Assembly: GCA_031769625.1 (NCBI GenBank)
Contig: JAUIMM010000121.1
Location: 14,256,001-14,320,000, forward strand
Direction of reading: 5' to 3'
Source of the DNA: Taudactylus pleione
Lineage: Eukaryota > Chordata > Amphibia > Anura > Myobatrachidae
DNA: 64,000 nucleotides
Made by a program: the position numbers and the translations under genes. This document shows positions 44,931-56,567 of this stretch, piece by piece (within the stretch, counting starts at the first letter, position 1; every line of letters starts with the position of its first letter). The notes below the pieces were generated by a model. That model had not been told where the DNA came from and searched no databases. It saw only the letters and a list, made by a program, of their open reading frames with translations.

Positions 44931-46868
44931 CAGTGGCGTAACTAGGGTATTTGGAGCCCAGGGCAAATTTGAAAAGGGAGCCCCCCCAACATCACCCCGA
45001 TATGTGCGCGTGGCAAAGGCGCGCGTGGGAAAAAAAATGGGCGTGGTCACTTAAAAATGGGGCGTGTCAACATGACACACCCCTTTATTTTCACGCTGAA
45101 CATTCCTATCCATATGCACATTAACCCAGGTAGTACCCCTTATACAGTACCCCCAATATGCAGTTGTGGTCCCTCTTATGCAGGCCCATAGTAGTGCCCC
45201 TTATACAGTATCCCCAGTAGTGGTCCCCCTTATACAGCCCCCAATTAGTTCCCCTTACTCAGTGCCCCCAGTAGTGGTCCCCCCAAATGCAGTGCCCTAT
45301 GTAGTGTTCCCCCTTATGCAGTGCCCCCAGTAGCAGTCCCCACAATGCAGTGCACCCAGTAGTGGTATCCCCTTATGCAGTGCCCTTTATATAGTCCCCC
45401 CCATGCAGGTTTCCCAGTAGTGGTCCCCCTTATGCAGGCACCCAGTAGTGATCCCCCCTATCTAGTGCCCCCTGTAGTGGTCCCCGCAGTGCCCCTAGCA
45501 GTAAGTCCCTTATATAGTGCCCCCAGCAGTAGTCCCCCCCTCCCATGCAGTGCCCCCAGTAGTGGTCCCCCTGATGCAGGCTCCCAGTAGTAACCCCCCC
45601 TATCCAGTGTTCCCTGTAGTGGTCCTTCCTGTTATTGCCCCCAGTTGTGGTCCCCCCAGTGCAGTGCCCCTAGTAGTAGGCCCCTTTTATAATGCCCCCA
45701 GTAGTAGTTCCCCCCCCAAGTAGTGGTCCACAGGTTAGGTTCCCCCTCCCGATTAAGTGCCCCATGTAATAGCCCCCCCCAGTAGAGGTCCTCCCAATAA
45801 TGGTGCCCCCAGTAATAGCCCCCCCAGTAGAGGTCCTCCTAATGGTGCCCCCAGTAATAGCCCCCCCCAGTAGAGGTCCTCCTAAAAATGGTGCCCCCAG
45901 TAGTAGCTCCCCCCCCAGTAAGGTCCTCCTAATAATGGTGCCCCCAGTAATAGCCCCCCCCAGTAGAGGTCCTCCTAATAATGGTACCCCCAGTAATAGC
46001 CCCCCCCAGTAGAGGTCCTCCTAATAATGGTGCCCCCAGTAGTAGCCCCCCCCAGTAGAAGTCCCCCTAATAATGGTGCCCCCAGTAATAGCCCCCCCCA
46101 GTAGAGGTCCTCCTAATAATGGTGCCCCCAGTAATAGCCCCCCCAGTAGAGGTCCTCCTAATAATGGTGCTCCCAGTAATAGCCCCCCCCAGTAGAGGTC
46201 CTCCTAATAATGGTGCCCCCAGTAGTAGTAGCCCCCCCCATTGTGCCCCCACCCCAGTAGAGGTTCCCCCAGTGGTAGCCACCCCCGTTGTGCCCCCAGT
46301 AGTGCTGACAGGTATTTAAAAATATATATAAAAACATACTTACCTGAATCCACGCTGCTGCTGCTCCTCCAGTCCGCGATGCCGCTCTTGCCGCCGCCGC
46401 CTGCCAGTCCTCCCGGGCTGGCGCGCTCAGCATAATGGGACAGACGTCATGACGTCTGTCCCCATTACCCACTGCAGGAGCTAGACGGAAGTCCGGCTCT
46501 TGCAGTGGGTGCTGCAGCAGTCAATGAGAGTCTATCAGACTCTCATTGGCTGCTGTTTAACACACGCATCGCCGCCAGCGCTGGCGGCGATGCGTGTGTT
46601 ATGCACAGCCTGAGCCTGCCTCCTGGTGCTATTGGGCAAGCGCTCAGGGGGAGGGAACGGGCTCAGGCGTGCAGCACAGGACCGGCGCTGGAAGCCTGGT
46701 GCCGGTCCTGTGTAAATGTGTAGCACTGACCGCACTCATTGAGGTCGGCGCTACACTGGTGGCTAACTAGGGCGGGCCGGACCATGGCCGGCGGCGCCCC
46801 CCCCGCACCGCCGGTCCCACGGCACCCAGGGCATGCACCCTGCCTGACCCCCCCTACTTACGCCACTG
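44931..46868. mobile_element. Non-autonomous hAT element filled with minisatellite
   Basis: The ends CAGTGGCGTAACTAGGG and CCTACTTACGCCACTG are inverted, with a perfect 8-bp duplication CCAAGATG at 44923-44930 and 46869-46876. Most of the 1.9-kb body (45120-46310) is a tandem repeat of about 40-48 bp units rich in CCCCCAGTAGTAGCCCCC and AGAGGTCCTCCTAATAATGG. The right part has GACGTCATGACGTC and CGCCAGCGCTGGCGGCGATG palindromes. There is no transposase, and the ORFs are repeat artefacts. Confidence 0.9.
45120..46310. repeat. CCCCAGTAGTGGTCC minisatellite
   Basis: The early part has degenerate units on CAGTGCCCCCAGTAGTGGTC. From about 45780 the units become regular and about 45-50 bp long (TAATAATGGTGCCCCCAGTA). 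It lies wholly inside the hAT element. Confidence 0.85.
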
Positions 46869-47149
46869 CCAAGATGGCTGCTGATGTGTGGCATTGTACC
46901 GATATATGGCGCAAATTGAGCCATTTAGCCCTGCCCCTTCCCTACAGACCCGAAAATTCCACGTAAAATCTCCCCATTCTTTCCACTTCACTAGGATACT
47001 GATGATGAAGGTGTTGGCGGTGGAGATTGCAGCTGCTTGGATCAGCTGTGTGTGTATGTGGGGGAGGGGGGAGATCTGAGAGAAAGGAGCTAGCTGACCC
47101 TAGACTGCTTGTAAAATATTATTTTAGAATAATTATTAGATTTTGCCAA

Positions 47150-48976
47150 AAATATTTCATGAACGCGCTGCAAATGACATAACAGTGAGGAGGTTTCTAG
47201 ATGGTTAACATCCCTAACTCTACTTACTTTGGCATTACAAACGCTACAGATGGCTTGACAATTTTTGTCAGGATTTGGGTAAAAATAATTCTACACATAT
47301 GAAGTGGATTTTTCGGTCTTATGCCCAGGCATGACAATGGCCTTATCACGGGCTAGAACTGCTTTCACTGGTGCCTCGCTTACACAAACATCCTCATCAT
47401 CAACATCCTCATTAGTGCTGGCGTCAGCTACACAAATATCCCCTCATTATGTTGCACTTCCACAGTAGTCAGCATCTTTACTTATGCTGCTCATCTCCAT
47501 ATATGCAAGGAAGCTTCTCTACGAGTACAGCCACGGAAATGTCAGGCTCACACATAGCTCATCCTTAGACTCTCCTCAGGGGTTTGTGACATTTCTGTAC
47601 ACACAAGGCCTGATTCAGCAAGGATTGCAACTGCTGAAGCATAGGCAGATGGGCGATTATTGCGCACTGCGCATGCATTGCATTGCGCATGTGCGAACTG
47701 GCCACTGCGATCGGGACTGCGATCACAGTGATTACGCAGACCCATCACAGAGTGATTAACAGGAAGCACTGTTTTTGGGGTGGTGATGTGGGGGTGGTCG
47801 GAGAAACGCCGGCGTGCCAGTGCATTTGAATGCCGTTGCAAGGGTATGTGCATAACTTAGCCACTGCAGTGGCGTACGCAGCTTGAGCTCTAACTGCGTG
47901 CAGGCAAGCTATCAATATACACACGTAGAGGGCAAACCTCACAATGGCGCTAGTGTGACTCTAAATTATCGCAGTTCTCCACAGTCAAGAAAAACAAATG
48001 TGATCCTAAAATTCTTGTGATAACTCAATACGGTTTCTGCTACTAACAGACAAAGAGCTCGGCTTTAACTATAATAAAAAAAACACTCAAATAGAAAGAG
48101 CGCTACCATATATAGTCACAGTTTAATAATCCTAATAACGGGCATAAAATAAAATGATATAGTAAAATAAGAATACAAACATTAATAGATATTCAATAGA
48201 TCACAATATCCGATATAGATATAAAATGATAGGCATAATCAATTAAACACAGTAAAAGACAATCAAAAACATCCTAGTTTTGTGTGCAGTAACTACACTT
48301 GTATTAATAATCCGCTGGTTCTCCCATTCATATGGAAAGTGGCTCCGATGTACTTCGATGTTTACGGTGTTTTTGCTGGATTGCAAGGTATTACGGATAT
48401 GCAGGAGGGGAAGTCGGCGTCTACATGTTATCGGTGAGAGTGCTTTGTGATTGCAATTATTAGCATACTTTCGCAGAACTGCGTGCGTGATTGCAACCGC
48501 AATCGAAATAGCGATCTTTGCTGAATCATGCAAACAGTTTGTTCTTCTGTCTTAGTGTTTTTTTTCAGCACAGATTTTCCGGTTTTAATTTTGACACCTC
48601 TTCTAGACTCTGAGTGAGAAGGTTGCATCGTCATATGAGGTTACAGAAGAAGTCGTCTGACTGACAGCAGTTGCAGTACCACAACTTACAAATATAGGCC
48701 AAGGCCTGAGCCTTTGCTTGCCACTGCATGTGGTTTATGGCATGTTGCCAATTTTATAATATTCTGCAGTAAACTTTCCCTTTATTAGAGGTGATGTTTT
48801 TTTCTTGAACAATGTAAAATATTGTTTTAATTTCAGATGCCCCGGCTTAAACTAAACTATGCCCTTGAGTACCGGCTTTAGTAGTTGCCATACAGTCATG
48901 ACTTGATGGCAGCAGCTGCAGTGCTAGTACTTGGTTGCTGCACCTGCTGTTCTATCAATTGAATGTCGTGATCCAT
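47150..48976 (-). pseudogene. Diverged ZBED/hAT transposase relic, split by a MITE
   Basis: On the minus strand it starts ATGGATCACGACATTC at 48976 and matches the N-terminal half of the 30467 transposase only loosely. The basic region (48540-48800) and the acidic segment (47350-47470) are followed by a BED finger with CSVC and HLQRVH (47160-47270). A TAG follows TSYV before the finger. An insertion of about 925 bp (47607-48532) splits it. The core and hATC domains are missing. It is a different, older subfamily from copies A to D. Confidence 0.75.
47607..48532. mobile_element. MITE-like insertion with GGCCTGATTCAGCA ends
   Basis: The left end GGCCTGATTCAGCAAGG and right end TTTGCTGAATCATGC are inverted, with internal GCGCATGCATTGCATTGCGC and GGGGTGGTGATG blocks. 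An AT-rich segment (about 47975-48420) without family features may be a further insertion. It interrupts the diverged ZBED relic. Confidence 0.55.
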
Positions 48977-50160
48977 ATTGACTTACTGCGGAGATATTAA
49001 GGTGACACCATTAGTGTCAGTGGTGGAACTGCCGGAGACAATGGAGTCAGTTGCCACTGAACGCCAGCCCTGAAGGGGGTAACTCCTACACTGTCACCCA
49101 TTCCGTGTCCTGCTGTACCTGCAGTGCTGTGCCTGTGCTGAAACAACAGAGGAGCCGCCTAGCCCCAATCAGCATCAGCGGTGCTCCTCCTCTGTGACCT
49201 ATCTGGACTGCTCTGAATGGGTGATGTCACATAACATGTGACCGTGACCCTCCCTGAGGCTGAGTCTAACTGTCTGACGAGTTGGGAGAAATACAGTGCG
49301 GCCGGCACGGTCTTGTAAGGGCTGCGCGCAGCTGTAACTAGTCTGTGGGGACACTGGAGTGAAGACAGGAATCAGCGCGGCTGGCGGCTGTCACTGGGGA
49401 GCGGATGGGAGTCGGGATAGGCTGAGCAGTGGCCACTGTGGCTGAAAAACATAGTACAGTAAGTGCAAGCCCTATGGGGTGGGGGGAGTGGTACTGTAGG
49501 TGTTGAAGAAAGTCAAATATTTAAAGAGCATTTTTTTTTCAATTTGTCATGTCATGTTAAACTCATATTAAATTGAAAGAGCAAAAAGCTGTGATTACGG
49601 AGAGCTGTGTGTGACTGTGTGTGTGGTCTGTGTGAGATAGGGAATATGTGTGAGTGTGTGTGTGGGGTCTGTGCGAGATTTGGGATGTGTGAAATGGTGT
49701 ATGTGTGTGGGTGGAGTGCTGTGTATGTGTGAGCCGGGGAGCTGAGTGAGGGGGTAAAAAAAGCTGTATGGGGAGTTCTGAGTGAGCTGTGTGTGTGTGC
49801 GGGGGAAGGGGGGAAGATCTGAGTGAAGGGGGAGAGCTGTGTGAGGGATATATAAACAATGTATTTTTCTATAAATTAATATGGGACCCCAAAGTGGCAT
49901 ATGTATTCATTATTGGGTCCTAGTTCTGATAATAATAATTATTTATTGCCGCTATTCGCACGTGAGCGTATATATTTACATAGATATATATGCACTTTAT
50001 TTATTTTTCCTTTTCTCCTGCACTTGCCTCTGGTCGACTGGGATGAACTTACGCCACTGGTTAGTGTTGTTAAACATAGTATCATGACCTGCCTTAGGTT
50101 TAAACAAAAAAAATTAATATATTTTTTTTTAAAGTAAATATTATTATTTATTATTATTAT
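48977..50160. other. Non-coding: possible 5' region of the ZBED relic, then GT-rich repeats
   Basis: 48980-49450 is more GC-rich, contains GTGATGTCACATAACATGTG, and may be the upstream region of the diverged transposon. 49600-49850 is TG-rich simple sequence (GTGTGTGTG, GAGTGTGTGTG). 50140-50160 is a TTA/ATT run. No gene is recognised. Confidence 0.4.
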
Positions 50161-50794
50161 TAGGGGTGTGCACCGGCCACTTTTCGTGTTTTGTGTTTTG
50201 GTTTTGGATCTGGATCTTTCTTCGTGTTTTGGATCTGGATTGGTTTTGCCAAAACCACCCTTCCGTGTTTTGGGTTCTGGGTTTTGTGTTTTGGATCTGT
50301 ATTTTTTTTTTTAAAAGCATAAAAACAGCTAAAATCACAGAATTTGTGAGTTTTTCTGCTCCTATGCTATTATTAACCTCAATAACCTTAATTTCCACTA
50401 ATTTCCAATCTATTCTGAACATCTCACACCTCACAATATTGTTTTTATGTCCAAAATGTTGCACCGAGGTAGCTGAATGACTATGCTAAGCGACACGAGT
50501 GGGCGGCACAAACACGTGGCCCATCTAGGAGTGACACTGCAGTGGCAGACAGGATGCAGTTTGAAAAACTAGGCCCCAAACAGTACATAATGCAAAGAAA
50601 AAAAAGAGGTGCAAGATGGAATTGTCCTTGGGCCCTCCCACCCACCCTTATGTTGTATAAACAGGACATGCACACTTTAGCAAACCAATCATTTCAGCGC
50701 CAGGGTCTGCCACACAACTGTGGCTGAAATGATTGGTTCGTTTGGGCCCCCACAAAACAAGCTGGCAATTAATCTGTCCCTGCACAAACTAGCT

Positions 50795-51187
50795 CTACGG
50801 AGGCAAGATGTCGTCCTCATCCTCCTCATCCACCGATTCCTCACCCTCTTCAGTGTTGTGTACATCCTCATCCTCACAGAGTATTAATTCATCCCCGCTG
50901 GAATCCACCACCACAGGTCCCTCTGTAAGTTCTGGAGTCTGGTCTCCCTGGAAGAGTTGATAAATCATTTTTATGAACATCATCTTCTCCACATTTTGTG
51001 GAAGCAACCTCCTACGCCTTTCGCTGACAAGGTTCCTGGCTGCACTAAACACTCTTTCGGAGTACACACTGGAGGGGGGCAACTCAGGTAAAATAGAGCC
51101 AGTTTGCACAGGGGCCTCCAAATTGCCTCTTTTTCCTGCCAGTACAGGTCTGACATGCCTACTTGGATGCTGTCACCGATGTAATCC
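50795..51187 (-). pseudogene. hATC-end transposase fragment, copy D
   Basis: Matches the last 130 or so residues of the intact transposase, including SSVYSERVFSAARN and the acidic C-terminus. The coding stops abruptly at GTAATCC (51187), where satellite monomers begin. A small deletion removes a few codons near 51148. The matching upstream piece resumes at 51839. Confidence 0.85.
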
Positions 51188-51838
51188 TTTAACAGACAAA
51201 CGCACGCTTGTCGCTGCTGCTTTGAGGATGCAGGTGCGGCTACAGCCCACACCTGCACACCAGACAGAAAAAAAAATAATTTTTAAATTTTTTGTGGAGT
51301 GCACTTTGAGGGTTACACCACCCTTTAACAGACAAACGCACGCTTGTCGCTGCTGCTTTGAGGATGCAGGTGCGGCTACTGCGCATACATTTCACACACA
51401 AACACAGAAAAAAAGATTATTTTATTTTGGTTGGAGCGCACTTTGGGGGTTACACCACCTTTTAACAGACAGACGCACGCTTGTCGCTGCTGCTTTGAGG
51501 ATGCAGGTGCGGCTACAGCCCACACAATTCACAAAGACAGAAAAAAAATATATATATATTTTTTGCGGAGCGCACTTTGAGGGTTACACCATCCTTTAAC
51601 AGACAGATGCACGCTTGTCGCTGCTGCTCTGAGGATGCAGGTGCGGCTACAGCCCACACAATTCACAAAGACAGAAAAAATATATATTTTTTATTTTTTG
51701 TGGAGCGCACTTTGGGGTTTACAGCACCCTTTAACGGACAAGCCATTTACTTATGACACAGGCGCACGCTTGGCGCTGCTCCTTTTTTGATGCACGTGCA
51801 GCCACAGTGCACACAATTCACAAACACAGAAAATAATT
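51188..51838 (-). repeat. Satellite block inserted within transposase coding (copy D)
   Basis: Four to five monomers of the copy A type (CAGACAAACGCACGC, GAGGATGCAGGTGCGGC, CTTTGAGGGTTACACC) lie exactly between GTAATCC and TCCACCATTC, which are adjacent in the intact gene. The block is about 650 bp. Confidence 0.85.
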
Positions 51839-51943
51839 CCTCCACCATTCTGTCAGTGGTGACAGTATCATATGCAGTAACAGTAGACATGTCAGAAATT
51901 GACATTGTTGGCACGTCCTTCAGTCAGGACCAGATGTCCAAAC
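51839..51943 (-). pseudogene. Second transposase fragment, copy D
   Basis: About 105 bp matching codons of the region before the hATC domain (residues about 876-905 of the intact protein), with a small insertion after GTCAGAAATT. It ends at GATGTCCAAAC, where satellite monomers start again (51944-52152). Confidence 0.75.
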
Positions 51944-52152
51944 CGGCCCTTGACTTATGACACAGGTGCATGCTTGGCGCTGCTGCTGTGTTGATGCACG
52001 TGCGGCTACTGCGCATACATTTCGCACACAAGCACAGAAAAAAAAGAATTGTTTATTTTTTATGGAGTGCACTTTGGGGGTTACACCACCCTTTAACAGA
52101 CTTATGGGACACAGGCGCACACTTGGCGCTGCTCCTTTGTTGATGCATGTGC

Positions 52153-52584
52153 AGGGAGCTCCGTCGTGCGCATGCGCGAGACCCGGGGAGCGACGGGGAA
52201 GCCGTCGCTCCAGTTCTCACACCAAAGGGGGCGTGCTGTCGATGTTGATTGACAGCAGGCCCCCTTTGGTGGGTGTGCCGGGGGCGTGGCTGCCAGACGG
52301 AGGCATTCCCATGGGAACGCCTACCGTCTGGGTCCGGCCCCACTGACATCACTAGATGTCACTGACACTAGTGATGTCAGTGGGAGTGATTTTGGCTCTG
52401 ATAGAGCCAAAATCACTCCTCGGCTTGCGGTGACCATCGCGACCATCATCATGGACGCTCGCATAAGCTGTGGGTGGTAACCCACAGCTATGCGAGCGTC
52501 CAAGAGGCCGCTCCAAGTTTAGGTAGGAGGGCCCTGATTAAGAGCGAGCGCTCTGGTCAGAGCGTCTGGCTCTGAATCAGGCCC
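52153..52584. mobile_element. GGGCCTGATTCAG-type MITE fragment inside copy D
   Basis: Begins mid-element at GGGAGCTCCGTCGTGCGC and ends with the intact right terminus CTCTGAATCAGGCCC. Internal palindromes (TGATGTTGATTGACA-like, CACTAGATGTCACTGACACT) match the family. The missing left end suggests recombination rather than clean insertion. Confidence 0.7.
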
Positions 52585-52993
52585 ACAGCCCCTATGGGCA
52601 ACTGACTGCACAACACAGCCCAGCCAGCCCCTATGACAGCAGCACAACACAGCCCCGCCAGCCCCTATGGACAACAGCAACAAAACACAGCCCAGTCAGC
52701 CCCTATGGACAGAGTGGTCACAGCCCCTATGGACAACAGCAGCACAACACAGCCCAGCCAGCCCTAGCTCCGGAAGGCGGGATGATGACGTTTTGCCTCT
52801 ATTTCAATTCCGAGTCAGGCGGGAAAAGTCGAGCTTGACTCGGATACGACTCGGATCAGGGGAGCTAGGGGGGGTTCGGATTTCAGAAATCCGAACCCGA
52901 TCATCTCTAATTACTATTATTATTATTACTTATTTACTTTTTAGCAAGTGACCCCAAGAAGTAAATCAATGCTCCTACATAACTTTAGACTCT

Positions 52994-53571
52994 GGACCTG
53001 ATTCAGAGCCGGACGCTATTTGCGAACAGTCGTTCATAAAAAAGGGGCCGGCTATTTAAATTGAGCGCTTGCTCTTTGCGGTCTGTTGACGCCTCTATGT
53101 CTGAGTGAGCGAACGAAACATGCGCTCGCTATTTTGTAAAGACGCCCCCTGGCCGTTCGCATCATACGTCATCTCCACTATTTATTAGCTTAATCGAGTA
53201 CATCGAAAGGCGTCTGAACTGCTCGCAGTGCTTGTGGTAGGTTTTACTTCAGGCTAAAAGACAGCCAAGTGACGTGGTCGATGACACTCCCTTACTAATT
53301 ATGCACTCCCATTAAACGCCCGTTTTGACCATTTGGCACGCCTGCGTTCGGATCTCCACTCCCCGTTTTCAAGCACCTTCCCCTGTTACCACCCACAAAC
53401 GCCTCATTCTGTCACTCAAATTAGCAGGTCCTCGCTGTTTTGCAAGCGCACGACTTCCGACCGCAATGACTGGTTGGCGCAGGCTCATTACGACCCTAAC
53501 GTATGCGCAGATGTGCGAACATCGCTCGGAGCGAACGAGTGGCCCCTTACGAGCGGCTCTGAATCAGGCCC
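52994..53571. mobile_element. GGACCTGATTCAGAGCC MITE, second subfamily
   Basis: Runs from GGACCTGATTCAGAGCCGG to CGGCTCTGAATCAGGCCC. The body differs from the first subfamily and is closely similar to the 55970-56567 element (GACGCTATTTGCG, CTATTTAAATT, GTCTGTTGACGCCTC). The flanks TCT/TCA give only an approximate duplication. Confidence 0.75.
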
Positions 53572-53970
53572 TCAGTGCCCACTGCCCCTGCTTGAGCCTT
53601 GAACACAATGCTCCCTCCCTGAGTCCACACAGAGACAGTGCCATTGCCTTATTTACAGACTTTAAGGAACACCCGATTCACTATGGATCGCTGTACCCCA
53701 AAATGTGCTATATTTTTCACTAATTTCGTTATGCGCAGTTTTTATACGTATGCGTTTTTGCATCTTTTGTAATAGGATAGGGCGAAAACCGGAAGCGCGC
53801 ATTGCTAAAATACGTGAAAAGATTGCATCAAAACTGGCGAATGCAGTGATAACTTTGCCATGTGAACACTTTTCGCCAAACGCGGCTTTTCGCACCTTAT
53901 TCAATATGGCCCTAAATGTATGAATTATCTTGCGATGTAGGAAACCAATGGAGACACAAAGCTTGATGTA
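53572..53970. other. Non-coding, possible MITE remnant
   Basis: 53700-53915 contains ACTAATTTCGTTATGCGCAG and CTTATTCAATATGGCCC, which resemble the TATTCAAT-type MITE ends. Boundaries are unclear and there is no gene. Confidence 0.35.
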
Positions 53971-53978
53971 CAGTAAAG

Positions 53979-54234
53979 TAGGGATGTGCAGGCTCGGATA
54001 GGTTCGAGTTTGCACGTGGAGTTCGGATTTTTCCCTCCAAAAAAACGGAACTCAGAACGAGGCAAAACGTCATCTTACATGGACGAACATCATCATTCCT
54101 GGTCTTTTGTCCAGGAATGATGATGTTCGTCCATGTAAGATGACGTTTTGCCTCGTTCTGAGTTCCGTTTTTTTGGAGGGAAAAATCCGAACTCCACGTG
54201 CAAACTCGAACCTATCCGAGCCTGCACATCCCTA
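53979..54234. mobile_element. Near-perfect foldback hAT MITE, 8-bp duplication CAGTAAAG
   Basis: The element is 256 bp with two arms of about 122 bp that are almost exact inverted copies around a short loop (GGTCTTTTGTCC). The ends are TAGGGATGTGCAGGCTCGG, and CAGTAAAG is perfectly duplicated at 53971-53978 and 54235-54242. The ends resemble those of the large hAT (TAGGGGTGTGCACCGG). Both arms contain GAGGCAAAACGTCATC, found also at 21049-21064 in the large element's left end. Confidence 0.9.
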
Positions 54235-54242
54235 CAGTAAAG

Positions 54243-55119
54243 ATATGTTTTACAGAAAACAAGGAAGTAAGTATGACATTTTTAGTAGCACAAGACATAG
54301 TATCAGGTGACTCTTGCAACATTAGTGAGGTTGTGATAAACAGCCAACTAATACAATTATCTGGGTGTCTGTATAGTATAGTAACAGATTATAAGCTTCT
54401 ATAAAGTAGATAAAATCATAATCATAAAACGTTGGTATCATGATACGTTAACATTTGTGATTACAATTATCTTTTTTACCGAGAAGCGACCTTGCAAGCA
54501 TTAAGAAGTGGATCTGTTATAAGAAAGAAATGCTTTTCCATTTTGTGGTCGCCCCTCTACATGAGCTACATGCAAAAGTAGCCAGTATTTACCCTGCATC
54601 ACACATGCCAACCTTCCCGCATTCCCCGGGAGCCTCCAGCTATAAGCTGGAAACTCCTGCTACCCCGGAAAGAATGGAGTTTCCCCTGTTTTTTCTCACT
54701 GCCCCATCAAAACTGCACACTGCACATGCCCAAGTTGGTTGGGACGGGGCCTTACTGAAAGACGTCATGATGCGTGAGTGACATCATTGGCTAGTCATTC
54801 GCTAGACGGTCACCACTACCCACAACCCACCGGTGGCCGCCCAACACCTAGTCCAGCATCAGCACGCAGTCTCACAGTCACTGCGGCTGCCTTTCCCCGA
54901 GTGAGTGACTACATTCCTGTGTGATGGCGTCAGCAGTAGCAGCACCAGGGGCAGGCTGGCCATGGGGGTCAAGCAGAAGTCAGCAGCAACCCGGGTAAAC
55001 TTTACCTTTCCAGCCAGTGACTTCTATGAAAGGTAAGTAAGCCACAAGGAGAGGAGGGACCGTGGCCGCTGGTGGGGTTATGCTGAGCTATAGGATTAGT
55101 AAGTAAGTAAGTAAGATCA
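54243..55119. other. Non-coding with MITE-like fragment and (AAGT)n
   Basis: 54605-54680 has CATGCCAACCTTCCCGC and CCGGGAGCC segments seen in the 42580 and 44340 repeats. A short (AAGT)n run lies near 55088-55111. No exon is recognised. Confidence 0.4.
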
Positions 55120-55969
55120 CTATGTGTTGGCAGTGAATAGGGGAAGGGGAGTACTATGTGTGGGATATGAATAGGGGAAGGGGAGCACAATGGGTGGGAT
55201 GTGATTAGGATAAGGGGAGCACTATGTGTGGGATGTGAATAGGGGAAGGGGAGCACTAGGTGTGGGATGTGAATAGGGGAAGGAGAGCACTATGTGTGGT
55301 ATATGGATGGAGGAAGGGGAGCACTGTGTGGGATATGAATAAGGGAAGGGGAGCACTATGTGTGGTATATGGATGGAGGAAGGGAAGCGCAATGTGTGGG
55401 ATATGAATAGGGGAAGGGGAGCACTATGCGTTGGAAGTGAATAGGGGAAGGGGAGCACTAGGTGTGGGATGTGAATAGGGGAAGGGGAGCACTAGGTGTG
55501 GGATGTGAATAGGGAAAGGGGAGCACTAGGTGTGGGATGTGAATAGGGGAAGGGGAGCACTATGTGTTGGAAGTGAATAGGGGAAGGGGAGCACTATGTT
55601 TGGGATGTGAATAGGGGAAGGGGAGCACTATGTGTGGGATATGAATAGGGGAATTGGAGCACTATGTTTGGGATGTGAATAGGGGAAGGGGAGCACTATG
55701 TTTGGGATGTGAATAGGGGAAGGGGAGCACTATGTTTGGGATGTGAATAGGGGAAGGGGAGCACTATGTGTGGGATATGAATAGGGGAAGGGGAGCACTA
55801 TGTGTGGGATGTGAATAGGGGAAGGGGAGCACTGTGTGGGATGTGGATGGAGGAAGGGGAGCACTATGTGTGGGATGTGGATGGAGGAAGGGCAGCACTA
55901 TGTGTGGGATGTGGATGGAGGAAGGGGAGCACTATGTGTGGGATGTGAATAGGGGAAGGAGAGCACTAT

Positions 55970-56567
55970 GGGCCTGATTCAGAGCCGGACGCTATTTGCG
56001 CTCGCTCGTTCAGAAAACGGGGCCGGCTATTTAAATTTAGCGCTCGCTCTTTGCGGTCTGTTGACGCCTCTATGTCTGATCGAGCGAACGAAACATGTGC
56101 TCGCTATTTTGTAAAGACGCCCCCCGGCCGCTCGCATCCTACGTCATCTCCGCTATTTATTTGATTAATCGAGTACATCGAAAGGCGTCTGAACTGCTCG
56201 CAGTGCTTGTGGTAGGATTTTCCTACCGCAATCATGTGAACAGTTCAGGCTAAGAGACAACCAAGTGACGTGGTCGATGACGCTGGTTTGTTAATTATGC
56301 ACACCCTTAAAATGCCCGTTTTGACCATTTGGCACGCCTGCGTTCGGATTTTCGCTCCCCGTTTTCAAGCACCTTCCCCTGTTACCATCCACAAACGCCT
56401 CATCCTGTCACTCGAATTAGCAGGCACTCGCTATTTTGCGAGCGCTCGATTTCCGACCGCAATGATTGGTTGGCGCATTCGCATTCCGACCCATACGCAT
56501 GCGCAGTTGTGCAAACATCGCTCGGAGCGAAGGAGCGGACGCTTACGAGCGGCTCTGAATCAGGCCC
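55970..56567. mobile_element. MITE inserted in the minisatellite, TAT duplication
   Basis: GGGCCTGATTCAGAGCC to CGGCTCTGAATCAGGCCC, 598 bp, with TAT at 55967-55969 and 56568-56570. Joining the flanks restores a normal GAGCACTATGTGTGGG unit. It is close to the 52994-53571 copy. Confidence 0.92.

Larger units (their letters stand above)
50161..52909 (-). mobile_element. Large ZBED/hAT transposon, copy D (rearranged)
   Basis: Minus orientation: the 3' end TAGGGGTGTGCACCGGCC is at 50161, and the 5' end reads inward from 52909 as TAGAGATGATCGGGTTCGG. The flanks ATTATTAT (50153-50160) and ATTACTAT (52910-52917) match at 7 of 8. The C-terminal transposase coding is interrupted twice by satellite monomers (from 51188 and from 51944), followed by a MITE fragment (52153-52584) and the short repeats (52585-52770). 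It is non-coding as it stands, but both ends are present. Confidence 0.85.

Noticed and set aside
45375..46319. Proline-rich proteins predicted on both strands
   Set aside because: They are translations of the CCCCCAGTAGTAG minisatellite inside a hAT element.
49563..49859. ORFs rich in His/Thr/Ser on the minus strand
   Set aside because: They translate TG-rich simple sequence.
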